Assembly (NCBI RefSeq): GCF_012726175.1
Contig: NZ_JAASAD010000009.1
Coordinates: 145,043 to 209,042, forward strand
Source: Micromonospora sp. HNM0581
GTDB lineage: Bacteria; Actinomycetota; Actinomycetes; Mycobacteriales; Micromonosporaceae
Length of the DNA stretch: 64,000 bases
Direction of reading: 5' to 3'
The notes under the pieces were generated by a model. That model was not told the DNA's origin, did no database searches, and saw only the letters and a list, made by a program, of their open reading frames with translations. This document shows positions 63,927-64,000 of the stretch, piece after piece. Numbering within the stretch: position 1 is the first letter of the stretch; the number at the start of each line of letters is the position of its first letter. The position numbers and the translations under genes were made by a program.

Positions 63927-64000
63927 TCAGCCGGTGGGCCGGGGTAGTGCGGCGAGCTTGTTGAATGCGCTGGTCAGGGCGTTGGCCCAGGGCCAGTTGG
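63927..64000 (-). mobile_element. 3' end of a transposase gene (partial, right edge of window)
   Basis: The minus strand reads NWPWANALTSAFNKLAALPRPTG and a TGA stop at 63927-63929. This resembles the C-terminus of DDE transposases (IS1380-like is my best guess). The element extends beyond the window. The IS boundary is presumably near 63810-63860. Confidence 0.45.

Overview
The window is chromosomal DNA from a high-GC actinomycete, most likely a Micromonospora-like member of the Micromonosporaceae. The evidence is the base composition, frequent GTG starts, many 4-bp GTGA/ATGA start-stop overlaps, a fused CofG/CofH protein (FbiC), a WhiB-family sporulation regulator, MtrA-MtrB-LpqB, and an ssrA tag ending in DFALAA. 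The species is inferred, not shown. Most of the window is conserved core genome; two stretches look accessory.

Layout. 1-7.6 kb: end of a proline/glycine/glutamine-rich membrane protein, fbiC (coenzyme F420), a three-gene operon (small Tat-signal protein, DUF4331 protein, small beta-rich protein), whiB, a zincin-like protein that lacks HExxH, and a DUF3499 protein. 7.6-21 kb: an amine/polyamine catabolism block with a class III aminotransferase, an Lrp/AsnC regulator, a polyamine-type ABC transporter (binding protein, ATPase, two permeases), an FAD amine oxidase, a LYS9-like dehydrogenase and two divergent aldehyde dehydrogenases. A secreted protein with a duplicated barrel-like domain lies inside it. 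21-28.5 kb: a secreted/membrane protein, then manB, a Trm112-like protein, a SIS protein, manA and sahH, for GDP-mannose supply and the methyl cycle. 28.5-35.7 kb: a membrane/MoxR cluster (51-aa membrane protein, RDD, SpoIIM-like, DUF58, MoxR, DUF4350, DUF4129 and a multi-pass protein). 35.8-47.3 kb: mtrA, mtrB, lpqB, comF-like, hpf, a tandem GNAT protein, secA, an Rv3235-like protein and a small HTH protein. 47.5-56.9 kb: a DUF6912-like protein, a membrane protein, pruA, a PadR regulator, prfB, ftsE, ftsX, smpB, ssrA and a lipoprotein. 57-59.5 kb: a benzoylformate-decarboxylase-like enzyme and a YqgE protein.

At 59.57 kb a tRNA-Ala(GGC) marks the start of an accessory tail. It holds an RHS fragment fused in frame to the end of a MobF relaxase with two further frameshifts, a coupled CGNR-RidA-YdeI operon, an AraC-type sensor domain cut short, and the tail of a transposase. 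This looks like a decayed integrative element later hit by an IS.

How it fits together. The order whiB - zincin - DUF3499 - manB - SIS - manA - sahH - mtrA - mtrB - lpqB - comF - hpf - secA matches the M. tuberculosis Rv3260c to Rv3240c region, as I recall it. Here it is split by two insertions: the amine block between DUF3499 and manB, and the MoxR cluster between sahH and mtrA, where tmk lies in M. tuberculosis. The prfB-ftsE-ftsX-smpB-ssrA group is the usual actinobacterial translation-termination/ribosome-rescue and division group. Points I would check first: an exact 52-bp tandem repeat running into the prfB promoter, the RHS-relaxase chimera, a probable leaderless 26-codon leader ahead of yqgE, and the duplicated-domain secreted protein.
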